64,000 bases of DNA from Sulfuritalea sp. (GCA_030651305.1 JAUSCI010000019.1:118680-182679); one strand, 5' to 3'. Positions 1 through 8,945 are shown, numbered from the stretch's first letter. Notes: a model not told the origin generated them from the sequence alone. Numbers and translations are program-made.

Positions 1-209
1 GCCTTGATATGCTCGATCACTGAAAAGCCGCTGCCGCTTCTCAGTCGCAGATCAATCACGGCGACGTCGGGGCTATGCTTGTCCAGCTGGTATCTGGCGT
101 CGTCCTCATTGTCGGTCTCCGCCACCAGGACCGCCTGCGGAATCGCGCTGATGATGTCGCGCAACCGGTCTCGAAGAATCCCCGAATCTTCCACCAGCAG
201 AATTTTCAT
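1..209 (-). CDS. Response regulator receiver domain, partial (cut by window edge)
   Basis: The reverse strand from an ATG at 207-209 reads MKILLVEDSGIL and continues to the window edge for 69 codons. Glu7-Asp8 form the acidic pocket, and Asp53 in VIDLRLRSGSG is the expected phospho-acceptor. This is the first half of a CheY-like receiver domain; the output domain lies outside the window. The gene starts downstream of, and on the same strand as, a NarL-type regulator and a histidine kinase, so it may be a further part of that signalling set. The 201 bases between it and the next gene hold no ORF I can support. Confidence 0.8.
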   Translation of the reverse strand, partial: MKILLVEDSGILRDRLRDIISAIPQAVLVAETDNEDDARYQLDKHSPDVAVIDLRLRSGSGFSVIEHIK

Positions 210-410
210 CAGCACGCACAGATCTCTGATCACAGTGATCGTGATGCTCCGCCGATCAGGTTTTCGGCGATATCAGCGGGGAACGCCGCTTTCTGTGAGG
301 GGGGGCGAAAAGACGCGTAGGAATCGCCCTACAGCCGGGCGGTTCAGTCGGCCCGGCCAAGCCGCCAGACAGAAATGGCGGCGGTGCAGGGCTGGCAGCG
401 TGCTATCTGC

Positions 411-1058
411 TCAGGTACTCGCCGGGTCGTCGAGCAGGCCGTGCTTCAGGCCATAGCGAATCAGGTCGGCGACGCTGGACATCTGCATTTTTTGCATGAG
501 GCGTGCCTTGTAAGTGCTGACTGTCTTTGCACTCAGGTTGAGCCGCTGCGCTATTTCGCTGATTCCCTCGCCGGCCGCAAGCTTGCGAAAAATCAGAAAC
601 TCCCTGTCCGACAGTGAGGCATGGGGCGGCCGGTCGTCCCGTTGAATCATGGCAAATGCAAGATCGGCGGCAAGCTCGGGACCAATGAAGCGTCCGCCAG
701 CCGCCACCTCGCGGATTGCGCTCAACAATTGCTGGGAAGCGCTGTCCTTGCACAGATACCCGGCCGCGCCGGCGCGGATGCTGCGGATGGCATACTCGCC
801 TTCCTTGTGCATGCTGAGCACCAGAATCGGCAATCGCGGCTTTTCTGTCCTGATTTGCCTGATAAGTTCGACACCGCTCCGGCCGGGCATCGACATATCG
901 AGCAGCAGCAGGTCCCACTCGCCGCTGCGTACTCGTTCCAGCGTCTGAAAGCCGTCGCAGGCCTCTCCGGCCACGATCATGTCGCCCGCGGTGGCAAGAA
1001 TCTGCTTCAAGCCTTCACGCATCAGGGTATGGTCGTCGGCGATCAGGATGCGAATCAT
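411..1058 (-). CDS. NarL/FixJ-family response regulator
   Basis: This 215-residue protein has an N-terminal receiver domain (Asp8, Asp9, phospho-acceptor Asp54 in LLLDMSMPG, conserved Lys in YLCKDS) and a C-terminal LuxR-type helix-turn-helix from about residue 148 (LSDREFLIFRKLAAGEGISE, then AKTVSTYKARLMQKM). It should be a cytoplasmic DNA-binding transcription regulator switched by phosphorylation. Its ATG overlaps the stop of the upstream histidine kinase by four bases, so the pair is translationally coupled and the kinase is almost certainly its partner. The signal and target genes are not visible. Length is normal for the family. Confidence 0.93.
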   Translation of the reverse strand: MIRILIADDHTLMREGLKQILATAGDMIVAGEACDGFQTLERVRSGEWDLLLLDMSMPGRSGVELIRQIRTEKPRLPILVLSMHKEGEYAIRSIRAGAAGYLCKDSASQQLLSAIREVAAGGRFIGPELAADLAFAMIQRDDRPPHASLSDREFLIFRKLAAGEGISEIAQRLNLSAKTVSTYKARLMQKMQMSSVADLIRYGLKHGLLDDPAST

Positions 1059-2164
1059 GGGATGGCCAGTTCGCTTCGGGGAATGCTCACCTCAATGTGC
1101 GTGCCCCGTCCGGGTGCGCTGTCGATTGAAATTCGCCCACCGAGCATGCGTACGCGCTCGCGCATGCCGAGCATGCCATAGGTCTTCCTTTCCCCGGTCA
1201 GTTCGGCCGACATGCCGCAACCGTCATCGGCAATGGACAGCAGCAGGTCGCCGCCACGATCCTGCAAGGCGACCATGGCGTGGGATGCACGTGCGTGGCG
1301 AGCGACGTTGGTCAGCGATTCCTGGACGATGCGGAAGATCGACGTCGCCAGCAGCTTGTCCAGTCCATAGTCCTCGCTGTCCAGCAACAGATCGCAGGGA
1401 ACGCCGAATTGCCTGGTGAAGTTCTTCGCATAGCTGGAGATGGCCGCTTCAAAACCCAGATCGTCAAGCATTCCGGGACGCAATTCCTCGCACATGAGAC
1501 GCATCGCGTCGACCGTACTGTTGATCACCTGATCGATAGCGGCCAGCCTCGCGGTAATTGCCGGATCCATTGTTGTCAGGCTACTCGACAGTGCGTTGAA
1601 GTCAATGCGCAGCGCCGCCAGGTTCTGGCCCAGTTCGTCATGCAGCTCACGGGCAAAATGCGCCCTATCCTCCTCGCGCGCCGTTTGCAGAAAAATCGAA
1701 AGCTGGTGAAGGTGTGCCTCGCTTTCGGTCAGTTGCCGTTCAGCCCGCTTGCGCAAGGTTATGTCCCGGATGTTGCACTGGATTACCCTGATACCTTCAC
1801 AGTCGTAGGTATTGCTGACGAATTCGACTGCGATAAGTGCTCCTGTCTTGGTTCTGAGCGGAAGATCTTCATAGCTGACGTAACCCGTTGATTGCAGCCT
1901 GGCGAACATCTCCTTGCTCAGCGCAATATCCTTGAATGGACCCACCTCCCAGATCTTTTTGCCGAGGAACTCCGCGTGCGAGTAACCCAGCATGTCAATC
2001 AGGTAGGGGTTGACGTCTTCGATCTGGGCCGTATCCGCGTTAAGCAGCAGGATTCCGTCCTGGGCGGTTTCAAATAGTCGTCGATAGCGGCTTTCTGAAA
2101 CCCGCAAGGCTTTGATCGCGTCGGACGCGGCGACAATTTCGGGTGATGGCAGTGGGCTTCGCAT
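1055..2164 (-). CDS. PAS-domain sensor histidine kinase (HisKA_3 type)
   Basis: From the start at 2164 the protein is 369 residues: an N-terminal PAS domain (SESRYRRLFETAQDGILLLN onward), a short PAC segment, a HisKA_3 dimerisation domain with the phospho-acceptor His in ARELHDELGQ, and a HATPase_c domain (ESLTNVARHARA, ADDGCGM, GMLGMRERVRMLGG). There is no membrane segment, so it is probably a soluble NarX/LiaS-like kinase. The frame stays open upstream to 2479, but I chose the ATG at 2164: it follows AAAGG at suitable spacing, the PAS homology starts just after it, and the longer form would overlap the divergent hydrolase gene. Coupled to the NarL-type regulator downstream. Confidence 0.9.
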   Translation of the reverse strand: MRSPLPSPEIVAASDAIKALRVSESRYRRLFETAQDGILLLNADTAQIEDVNPYLIDMLGYSHAEFLGKKIWEVGPFKDIALSKEMFARLQSTGYVSYEDLPLRTKTGALIAVEFVSNTYDCEGIRVIQCNIRDITLRKRAERQLTESEAHLHQLSIFLQTAREEDRAHFARELHDELGQNLAALRIDFNALSSSLTTMDPAITARLAAIDQVINSTVDAMRLMCEELRPGMLDDLGFEAAISSYAKNFTRQFGVPCDLLLDSEDYGLDKLLATSIFRIVQESLTNVARHARASHAMVALQDRGGDLLLSIADDGCGMSAELTGERKTYGMLGMRERVRMLGGRISIDSAPGRGTHIEVSIPRSELAIP

Positions 2165-2453
2165 GGGCAGGTGCCTTTCAAGTACGTCCCGCAGGTACGG
2201 ACTACGACAGTAAGTCTCAGAGGTGCGCTGATTGCTCCAGGCAAACAAAATCGAATAGACCCGTACTGCTGTTACTGCTGAAGCAGCTATCAATGCCAAA
2301 CACCCTGACCAGGATTCTTTCAGGATCGACCATGGGTATTCAGCGCCAAGACATGGCGATCTTCTGCGCGGTAGCGCACAGTTCTCCCTTGCCACAAGCG
2401 GTGACACTTGACTGGTGTCGGCCGAAAGAAACGGCAACAGACAAGTCAAGGCC

Positions 2454-3131
2454 ATGAGCGACCAAGCAGAAACCGTCATCCTGATTCACGGACTCTGGGT
2501 GCGAGGCATCGTCCTGTTGCCTTGGCAGCGCTGGTTGCGCGCCGAGGGCTTTGCGGTACGCAGATTTTCCTACCCTTCCTGGCGAATGGGCTTGCCCGAC
2601 AACCTGCGCTTGCTGTCCAGCTTCGTCAAGGAAACTCCCGGCCCGGTCATTCACCTGGTCGGACACAGCCTTGGCGGCCTGGTCGCCTTAAGCATGCTGG
2701 CGCAGGAAGCCGATCCGCGCATACGCCGCGTGGTGCTGCTGGGAAGCCCGTATGCGGCTTGCCATTGCGGCTTTACCCTCGCCGCCATACCAGTGCTGGC
2801 GGCGCTGGTCGGCCGTACGTTCGCGGACTGCTTCAGGCTACGGCATCCCGCCCTGCTGCCTGCGACGGAGGTTGGCGTGATTGCCGGTACGCGTCGTATC
2901 GGTCTTGGATGCCTGATTCCCGGACTGGCACTCCCCAACGATGGCGTCATTGCCGTCGCCGAAACACGCCTCGACTCGGCCAGGGACAGCATCGAGTTGA
3001 ACGTCAGTCACTCAGGCATGCTGGTGTCCCGTGCGTGCGTGAGGCAAATTGCCAGCTTTCTGAGGACGGGGAGCTTCATTCACCCCCGGCTTGTTTGCGG
3101 TGACCCCATGCCCGCTCCCCGGGGGCGCTGA
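2454..3131 (+). CDS. Alpha/beta-hydrolase, lipase-like
   Basis: The 225-residue protein opens with the oxyanion-hole strand ILIHGLW and carries the nucleophile elbow VGHSLGG (Ser72), as in small triacylglycerol lipases and PGAP1-like hydrolases. A late His in NVSHSGML fits the catalytic triad. No signal peptide is visible. The frame also has a GTG at 2415, but the ATG at 2454 puts the first beta strand at the usual distance. The gene diverges from the PAS kinase and converges on polA. The substrate cannot be told from sequence. Confidence 0.85.
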   Translation: MSDQAETVILIHGLWVRGIVLLPWQRWLRAEGFAVRRFSYPSWRMGLPDNLRLLSSFVKETPGPVIHLVGHSLGGLVALSMLAQEADPRIRRVVLLGSPYAACHCGFTLAAIPVLAALVGRTFADCFRLRHPALLPATEVGVIAGTRRIGLGCLIPGLALPNDGVIAVAETRLDSARDSIELNVSHSGMLVSRACVRQIASFLRTGSFIHPRLVCGDPMPAPRGR

Positions 3132-3183
3132 ATTCGATGCCGTGTCGGATCAGGACGGAAACACTGCCGTTAACGCAAGACGC

Positions 3184-5964
3184 TCAGTGCGCCGCGTCCC
3201 AGTTGGCGCCGACGCCGACTTCCACGAGCAGGGGCACCTTGAGTTTTGCCACGCCGCCCATCAGCTTCGGCAGTTCTTTGCGCACGGCTTCAAGCTCAGT
3301 ATCCGGCACTTCCAGCACCAGTTCGTCATGCACCTGCAGCACCAGCAGGGTTTGCAGCTTTTCCGTGTTGAGCCAGTCCTGCACCGCCAGCATGGCGCGC
3401 TTGATCAGGTCGGCGGCGGTGCCCTGCATCGGCGCGTTGATTGCCGCGCGCTCGGCTCCCTGGCGGCGGCCGGCGTTGGACGACTTGATTTCCGGCAGCC
3501 ACAGGCGGCGACCGAAGACAGTTTCGACATAACCCTTGTCGCGGGCGATGGCGCGGGTGTCTTCCATGTAGCGGGCGACACCGGGATAGCGCGCGAAGTA
3601 GCGGTCCATGTAGGCCGCGGCGGCGCTGCGATCGACGCCGATCTGCTTGGCAAGGCCGAAGGCGCTCATGCCGTAGATCAGGCCGAAGTTGATCACCTTG
3701 GCAGCGCGGCGCTGGTCGCTGCTGATCTCGATCGGCGTCAGGCCGAAGATCTCGGCGGCGGTGGCGCGATGCACGTCCTCTCCTTGCGCGAAGGCTTCGA
3801 GCAGGCGCGGATCGTCCGAAAGATGGGCCATGATGCGCAGCTCGATCTGCGAATAGTCGGCGCTGACGATACGGTGATTCGCCGGGGCGACGAAGGCGGA
3901 GCGGATGCGGCGGCCTTCCGGTGTGCGGATCGGGATGTTCTGCAGGTTGGGGTCGGTCGAGGCCAGCCGGCCGGTGACGGCGGTGGCCTGGCCGAAGCTG
4001 GTGTGCACTCGGCCGGTGGCCGGGTTGATCATTTTCGGCAGCTTGTCGGTGTAGGTGTTCTTGAGTTTGGCCAGGCTGCGGTGCTCGAGGATCTTCTTCG
4101 GCAGCGGATAGTCCTCGGCCAGCTTTTCCAGCACCTCTTCGTCGGTCGATGGCCCGCCCGAAGGCGTCTTCTTCACCACCGGCAGGCCCTGCTGGGTGAA
4201 CAGGATTTCAGCAAGCTGCTTCGGCGAATTCAGGTTGAACGGCTGCCCGGCCAGCAGTTGCGCCTCGGCTTCGAGGGCCATGATCTTGCGCCCGAGCTCG
4301 TCGCTCTGTTGGGCCAGGGTCGCGGCGTCGATCAGCACGCCGTTGCGCTCGATGCGGAACAGCACTTCGGCGACCGGCAGTTCGAGGTCGCGGTAGAGGC
4401 TTTCCAGTTGCGGCTCAGCGGCGAGTTGCGGGCGCAGCACCTGATGCACCCGCAGCGTGACATCGGCATCTTCGGCGGCATACTCGGCGGCGCGCGCGAG
4501 CTCGACCTGGGCGAAGGAAATGCGGTTGGCGCCCTTGCCGGTGACGGCGTCATAGCTGATGGTCGACAGTCCGCAATGCCGCGCCGCAAGCGAGCCCAGA
4601 TCGTGCGGCTTGTCGGATTCCAGCACGTAGGATTGCAGCAGCGTGTCCTCGACGATGCCGGCCAGGCGCACGTCGTGATTGGCGAAGATGTGCCTGTCGT
4701 ACTTGAGGTGCTGGCCAAGCTTGGCGTGGCGCGGCGACTCCAGCCAGGGCTTTAGTTTGGCCAGGGTTTCGGCGAAGGGCAGTTGCGCCGGCGCGCCGGC
4801 ATAGCTATGGCCGAGCGGCAAGTACGCTGCGTGCACAACATCACCGTCGGCGATGGCGAAGGAAATGCCCACCAGTCGCGCCTGCATCGGGTCGAGGCCG
4901 GTGGTCTCGGTGTCGAGCGAAACCAGCGCGGCGGCATCGAGGCGGGCCAGCCAAACGTCGAGTTGGGTTCCGTCCAGGATGCACTCGTAGCCACTGCGGT
5001 CGGGCTCGACGGTGGGCAAAACCGGGGACAGACCACGGTTTTCGTCGCTCGCCGCCGTCCCGCCAGCGCCGACTTTTCCAGAAAACCGTGGTCTGTCCCC
5101 GGTTTTGCTGCTCACGGTTTTGCTGCTCAATTCGCGCAGCCAGCCCTTGAATTCCAGCCGCGCGTACAGTTCGGCCAGCTTGTCCTTGTCCGGCGCCTGC
5201 GGCGTCAATTCGGTGACCGCTAGCGGCAGCGGCACATCGCACACCACGGTGACCAGCTTGACCCCGAGCGGCAGGAAATCGAGATGCTGCCTCAGGTTCT
5301 CGCCCACCGCGCCGCCGATCTCGCTGGCATGGGCGACGATGGCATCGAGCGAGCCGTAGGCGTCCAGCCATTTGACGGCGGTCTTCGGCCCGACCTTGGC
5401 CACACCCGGCACACCGTCCGAGGTGTCGCCGACCAGCGCCAGATAATCGACGATGCGCTCGGGCGGCACGCCGAACTTCGCCTTGACGCCGGCCGCATCC
5501 AGCTTCTCGTTGTTCATGGTGTTGATCAGCGTGACGTGCGGATTCACCAACTGCGCCAGATCCTTGTCGCCGGTCGAAATCACGCAGGCTATGCCGGCTT
5601 CGGCGGCCTGTCGCGACAGCGTGCCGATGACGTCGTCGGCCTCGACGCCGTCGATCATCAACAGCGGCCAGCCGGAGGCTCGAATGCACTGGTGCAGGGG
5701 GTCGATCTGCGCCACCAGATCCTCCGGCATCGACGGGCGGTGCGCCTTGTACTGCGGATACCAGTCGTCGCGGAAGGTCTTGCCCTTGGCGTCGAACACC
5801 ACGGCGCGAAAATCTGCCTTATAGTCGGCTTCGAGCACGCGCAGCATGGACAGTACGCCGCGGATGGCGCCGGTGGGCTCGCCGGCGGCAGTGCGCAGGT
5901 CGGGCAGGGCATGGAAGGCCCGATACAGGTAAGACGAGCCGTCGACGAGTAGCAGCGTGGGCAT
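3184..5964 (-). CDS. polA: DNA polymerase I
   Basis: The 926-residue protein has the family's three domains. The 5' nuclease runs over residues 1 to about 285 (LLLVDGSSYLYRAFHA, VISTGDKDLAQLV). The 3'-5' proofreading exonuclease is intact, with its DxE in SLDTETTGLDP. The polymerase has motif A SADYSQIELRIMAHLS, motif B RRAAKVINFGLIYGMS and motif C VHDELVLEVP. It serves Okazaki-fragment maturation and repair. The linker between nuclease and exonuclease, about residues 286-317, is encoded by a perfect inverted repeat and reads KTGDRPRFS...ENRGLSPVL, which is unlike polymerase sequence (separate entry). The start overlaps the upstream region of the divergent LOG gene. Confidence 0.97.
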   Translation of the reverse strand: MPTLLLVDGSSYLYRAFHALPDLRTAAGEPTGAIRGVLSMLRVLEADYKADFRAVVFDAKGKTFRDDWYPQYKAHRPSMPEDLVAQIDPLHQCIRASGWPLLMIDGVEADDVIGTLSRQAAEAGIACVISTGDKDLAQLVNPHVTLINTMNNEKLDAAGVKAKFGVPPERIVDYLALVGDTSDGVPGVAKVGPKTAVKWLDAYGSLDAIVAHASEIGGAVGENLRQHLDFLPLGVKLVTVVCDVPLPLAVTELTPQAPDKDKLAELYARLEFKGWLRELSSKTVSSKTGDRPRFSGKVGAGGTAASDENRGLSPVLPTVEPDRSGYECILDGTQLDVWLARLDAAALVSLDTETTGLDPMQARLVGISFAIADGDVVHAAYLPLGHSYAGAPAQLPFAETLAKLKPWLESPRHAKLGQHLKYDRHIFANHDVRLAGIVEDTLLQSYVLESDKPHDLGSLAARHCGLSTISYDAVTGKGANRISFAQVELARAAEYAAEDADVTLRVHQVLRPQLAAEPQLESLYRDLELPVAEVLFRIERNGVLIDAATLAQQSDELGRKIMALEAEAQLLAGQPFNLNSPKQLAEILFTQQGLPVVKKTPSGGPSTDEEVLEKLAEDYPLPKKILEHRSLAKLKNTYTDKLPKMINPATGRVHTSFGQATAVTGRLASTDPNLQNIPIRTPEGRRIRSAFVAPANHRIVSADYSQIELRIMAHLSDDPRLLEAFAQGEDVHRATAAEIFGLTPIEISSDQRRAAKVINFGLIYGMSAFGLAKQIGVDRSAAAAYMDRYFARYPGVARYMEDTRAIARDKGYVETVFGRRLWLPEIKSSNAGRRQGAERAAINAPMQGTAADLIKRAMLAVQDWLNTEKLQTLLVLQVHDELVLEVPDTELEAVRKELPKLMGGVAKLKVPLLVEVGVGANWDAAH
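5016..5108. repeat. Palindromic REP/MITE-like element inserted in frame in polA
   Basis: Two perfect 28-base inverted arms lie at 5016-5043 and 5081-5108, separated by 37 bases. Each arm carries the core GGGGACAGACCACGG or its complement. The insert keeps the polA frame open and encodes the linker peptide segments KTGDRPRF and NRGLSPVL. The arm resembles the short palindromes associated with REP-associated (RAYT/IS200-like) transposases; that link is from memory and no RAYT gene is in this window. The spacer contains a 22-base block that recurs at 34912 and 59547. Confidence 0.85.
5100..5129. repeat. 15-base tandem duplication at the edge of the polA insert
   Basis: CGGTTTTGCTGCTCA occurs twice in immediate tandem (5100-5114 and 5115-5129). 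The first copy overlaps the end of the right inverted arm. It encodes the repeated pentapeptide SSKTV/SSKTG in polA. It could be a slippage product or a scar of how the palindrome was inserted. Confidence 0.85.
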
Positions 5965-5980
5965 GGAGGATCAGGGCGAA

Positions 5981-6733
5981 ATGAGCGAGCAGGAAAAGCT
6001 GTCAAAGAGCCGGTGGAAGGGAGCGAAAGGCCTTGATTCCGCCGCCGCCCGGCAGACCGCAACCAGCGCCCGCGAAGCCTGGCGGGTGTTCGGCATTATG
6101 TCAGAGTTCGTCGAGGCGACCGAACGCCTGGCGGCGGTGCGCCCGGCGGTATCGATCTTCGGCAGCGCACGCATCGGCCCGGATTCCAGCTATTACCAGC
6201 AGACCGAAAAGATCGCCCGCCTGCTGTCGGATGCCGGGTTTTCGGTGGTCTCCGGCGGCGGTCCCGGCGTCATGGAGGCCGCCAACAAGGGCGCCTTCGA
6301 AGGCAAGAGCATGTCCATCGGGCTCAACATCCAGCTGCCCCACGAGCAGACGTCGAATCGCTACCAGGACATCTCGCAGAGCTTTCGCCACTTCTTTGCC
6401 CGCAAGTACATGTTCGTCAAGGTGGCCGCCGCCTATGTCGTGATGCCCGGCGGTTTCGGCACACTGGATGAATTGCTCGAAGCCCTGACGCTGATCCAGA
6501 CCGGCAAGACCCCGCGCATTCCGCTGATTCTGGTCGGCACGGAGTTCTGGGCGGGGATGCTCGACTGGTTCCGCCAGCGGCTGGTGGCCGAGAACATGAT
6601 CAATCCCGAAGACATCGATCTGATCCAGGTGATCGACGATCCGGAGCAGGTGGTGGTGGCGATTTTCGATCACTACGAGGCGCGCGGCTTCGGTCCGCTG
6701 CCGGAAGAACACGAATTGCTGCTTAACCTTTGA
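5981..6733 (+). CDS. LOG family protein (TIGR00730-type nucleotide 5'-monophosphate phosphoribohydrolase)
   Basis: The 250-residue protein has the Rossmann-fold LOG signature: SIFGSARIG, SGGGPGVMEAANKGA and PGGFGTLDELLEAL. LOG proteins cleave nucleoside 5'-monophosphates to free base and ribose 5-phosphate; some make cytokinin. The longer N-terminus compared with YvdD fits the larger proteobacterial subgroup (YgdH/PpnN-like or DUF3412-free). I chose the ATG at 5981 rather than 5957 because GGAGGA sits about ten bases upstream of it. The gene is divergent from polA with practically no intergenic space. Confidence 0.9.
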   Translation: MSEQEKLSKSRWKGAKGLDSAAARQTATSAREAWRVFGIMSEFVEATERLAAVRPAVSIFGSARIGPDSSYYQQTEKIARLLSDAGFSVVSGGGPGVMEAANKGAFEGKSMSIGLNIQLPHEQTSNRYQDISQSFRHFFARKYMFVKVAAAYVVMPGGFGTLDELLEALTLIQTGKTPRIPLILVGTEFWAGMLDWFRQRLVAENMINPEDIDLIQVIDDPEQVVVAIFDHYEARGFGPLPEEHELLLNL

Positions 6734-6764
6734 TAAACTGGCAGGAATTCTAGAAGGACATTCC

Positions 6765-7097
6765 ATGCGCCGCCTGATTGTTGTTCTGCTTTCCACCGTG
6801 GCACTGAACGTCGCCGCGCAAACCTCGATGCCGAAGCTGGAGCCCATCCCCGAGCCGCCACCGGCGCCAGCCAGCGCCTTGAACGATGCGCTGGGGCCGC
6901 AAGTCACCATCACCAAACGCGGCGAAGACAAGGTCGAGGAATTCCGCATGAGCGGCAAGCTCTACATGCTCAAGGTGACGCCGCCGCACGGCGTGTCCTA
7001 CTACCTGATCGACAACACCGGCGATGGCAGCTGGGTGCGTCAGGATTCGCGCGATTCAGGGTTGCGCGTGCCGATGTGGGTCCTGGGAACGTTCTGA
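6765..7097 (+). CDS. DUF2782 family exported protein
   Basis: This is a 110-residue protein with an N-terminal signal peptide (MRRLIVVLLSTVALNVAAQ, likely cleaved after Ala-Gln or Val-Ala-Ala), a Pro-rich linker (EPIPEPPPAPA) and a compact domain (RGEDKVEEFRMSGKLYMLKV, SYYLIDNTGDGSW). It matches what I know of DUF2782, a small betaproteobacterial family commonly near polA. The function is unknown; it is probably periplasmic. An AGAAGGA ribosome-binding site precedes the ATG. Confidence 0.85.
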   Translation: MRRLIVVLLSTVALNVAAQTSMPKLEPIPEPPPAPASALNDALGPQVTITKRGEDKVEEFRMSGKLYMLKVTPPHGVSYYLIDNTGDGSWVRQDSRDSGLRVPMWVLGTF

Positions 7098-8278
7098 AGC
7101 CGACGCTCGATGTTGCCCGTTACGGGCAGGTATTCACCCCGCCGGGAATTGTCAGCCGCATGCTGGCCTTATCGCGCAACATTGGTCGCAATCAGGGCCG
7201 GGTGCTCGATCCGGCCTGCGGCGACGGTGCGTTCTCGTTGCGCCTGCCCGGCTGCGTGGCGATCGAAATCGACGCCGCCCATTGTCCTGAAGGCGCGCTC
7301 AATATCGACTTCTTCGTCTATCCGGAACGCGAACAGTTCGCCACCGTCATCGGCAATCCGCCCTATGTAAAAGCCCGCGACATTCCACCGAAAACCGCAG
7401 TGCATCTGGGTTCCAGCCTGCTCGACGGCCACGCCAATCTCTATCTGCATTTCATCGAGAAGTGCGTGCGCCATCTCGCCCCCGGTGGCGAACTGATCCT
7501 CATCACACCGCGCGACTTCCTCAAGGCCACCGGCGCCGGACGGCTGAATACCTGGCTGTTCGACCAGGGCACGATTACCGAGTTCGAGGAGCTTGGCGAC
7601 GCTCTGGTTTTCACCGGAGCGAAACCCAACTGCGCCATCTGGCGTTTCGAAAAAGGCAATGCCAGTCACCGCCTGCACGACGGACGGCGCATGGCGCTGT
7701 CGGGTGGTCAGTTGATGTTCACCCGTGGCATCTACAGCCTGCCGCTGGCCAGCGTGTTCGCCGTCAAGGTCGGCGCGGTTTCCGGTGCGGATGAAATTTT
7801 CAGGAATCAGGAATTCGCCAACACGGAATTCGTCTGGTCCAAAACGGCGCAGACCGGCGCCACGAAGCGCATGGTCTACCTCGATCGCGAGGGGCCCCTG
7901 CCATATCTCGAACAGTTCAAGGAGCGTCTGCTGGCGCGGCGCGTCACCCGCTTCGACGAATCCAACTGGTGGAAATGGGGCCGTCGCCATCATGTGTCGG
8001 ATGCGCCGCGGATTTACGTCAATGGCCGCACGCGCAATCCGGCGCCCTTCTTTCTCCATCCCTGCAACGACTACGACGGCGCGGTGCTGGCACTGTTCCC
8101 CTATCGCACCAAACTCAAGGCGGCCGATCTCAAGCGCCTGACAGCGATGCTCAACGACGTGGACTGGAATGAGCTGGGATTTGTCTGCGATGGTCGCTAT
8201 CTGTTCTCGCAGCGCAGCTTGGAGCAGGCTCTGCTGCCTGAGGCGTTTGCCGAATTTGCCGTCAAGGGTCTGGTGTAA
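7076..8278 (+). CDS. Class I N6-adenine DNA methyltransferase (Eco57I/TaqI-like), orphan
   Basis: The roughly 400-residue protein carries the SAM-binding motif VLDPACGDGAFSL and the catalytic NPPY motif in VIGNPPYVKARD, the gamma-class arrangement of N6-adenine methylases. The C-terminal half (after about residue 200) probably recognises the target; its site cannot be inferred. There is no restriction endonuclease next to it. The GTG start at 7076 overlaps the DUF2782 gene by 22 bases and has no clear ribosome-binding site, so the true start is uncertain. It could be an orphan epigenetic methylase or a remnant of a type IIG-like system. Confidence 0.82.
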   Translation: MGPGNVLKPTLDVARYGQVFTPPGIVSRMLALSRNIGRNQGRVLDPACGDGAFSLRLPGCVAIEIDAAHCPEGALNIDFFVYPEREQFATVIGNPPYVKARDIPPKTAVHLGSSLLDGHANLYLHFIEKCVRHLAPGGELILITPRDFLKATGAGRLNTWLFDQGTITEFEELGDALVFTGAKPNCAIWRFEKGNASHRLHDGRRMALSGGQLMFTRGIYSLPLASVFAVKVGAVSGADEIFRNQEFANTEFVWSKTAQTGATKRMVYLDREGPLPYLEQFKERLLARRVTRFDESNWWKWGRRHHVSDAPRIYVNGRTRNPAPFFLHPCNDYDGAVLALFPYRTKLKAADLKRLTAMLNDVDWNELGFVCDGRYLFSQRSLEQALLPEAFAEFAVKGLV

Positions 8279-8315
8279 GCGCAAACAGCTCTGCCAGCGG
8301 AGGTTCTTCAGTCAA

Positions 8316-8945
8316 ATGGACATCGACCCGCAACAAATTTCCCGCATCGACTACCCTGCGCCTGATCCGGAAAGACCCTACGTCTATCCGGGCACGCAGA
8401 TTTTAATCAATCACTTCCAGATCAGAAGCATGGACGTACTGCAGCGGGTGGTCGATACGGTGGCAGGACTTCGCGGTGAACAGCTGAGGACCGATCCGGT
8501 TCCGGGCGAATACGACCTCAAGCATCTTTGCGCAGTCCACCGTGCGCTGTTTCAGGACGTTTTTGCGTGGGCCGGACAGGTACGCACGGTGGACATCGAA
8601 AAACAGCGGCAGGATTTTGTCCTGTCGGCGGATATTCCGGGCAGGTTTCAGGCCATGCACGACGAGCTGACAACCGAGAATTTTCTGCGCGAACTGGATC
8701 CGGAGGAATTTGCCGGACGCCTCGCCCATTATTGGTACAGCATCTACTCGGTACACGCTTTCCGCGACGGCAACAGCAGGGCGATGAGGCACTTCTTCGA
8801 TGGGCTTGCTGCTGCTGCCGGCTACAAACTGGATTTTGCCGCGATCGACAGGACAGCGCTGCTGGAGGCCGGCCGCCACAGATTTTTCAGGAACGACGCC
8901 GGCCCGCTACGCGACTGCTTGCGGCGGATCACCTCCTCCCGCTGA
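8316..8945 (+). CDS. Fic/Doc family protein with altered Fic motif
   Basis: The 209-residue protein has the Fic fold signature: FAWAGQVRTVDIEK in the core and the catalytic loop HAFRDGNSR beginning at His147. The canonical motif is HPFx(D/E)GNGR, so here Pro is Ala and the second Gly is Ser; His, Asp, Asn and Arg are kept. Fic proteins usually transfer AMP to a target hydroxyl. The frame is open further upstream, but I chose the ATG at 8316 because GCGGAGG precedes it. It directly follows the orphan methyltransferase. No separate antitoxin gene is visible, and I see no clear inhibitory (S/T)xxxE(G/N) helix. Confidence 0.85.
   Translation: MDIDPQQISRIDYPAPDPERPYVYPGTQILINHFQIRSMDVLQRVVDTVAGLRGEQLRTDPVPGEYDLKHLCAVHRALFQDVFAWAGQVRTVDIEKQRQDFVLSADIPGRFQAMHDELTTENFLRELDPEEFAGRLAHYWYSIYSVHAFRDGNSRAMRHFFDGLAAAAGYKLDFAAIDRTALLEAGRHRFFRNDAGPLRDCLRRITSSR

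Noticed and set aside
2165..2479. N-terminal extension of the PAS histidine kinase with an apparent membrane segment
   Set aside because: No ribosome-binding site at 2479, odd composition, and overlap with the divergent hydrolase; the ATG at 2164 is better.
3091..4755. Long plus-strand ORF (554 codons) opposite polA
   Set aside because: It is antisense to conserved polymerase motifs, has low-complexity Arg/Gln/His composition and no family resemblance; GC-rich codon bias creates such shadows.
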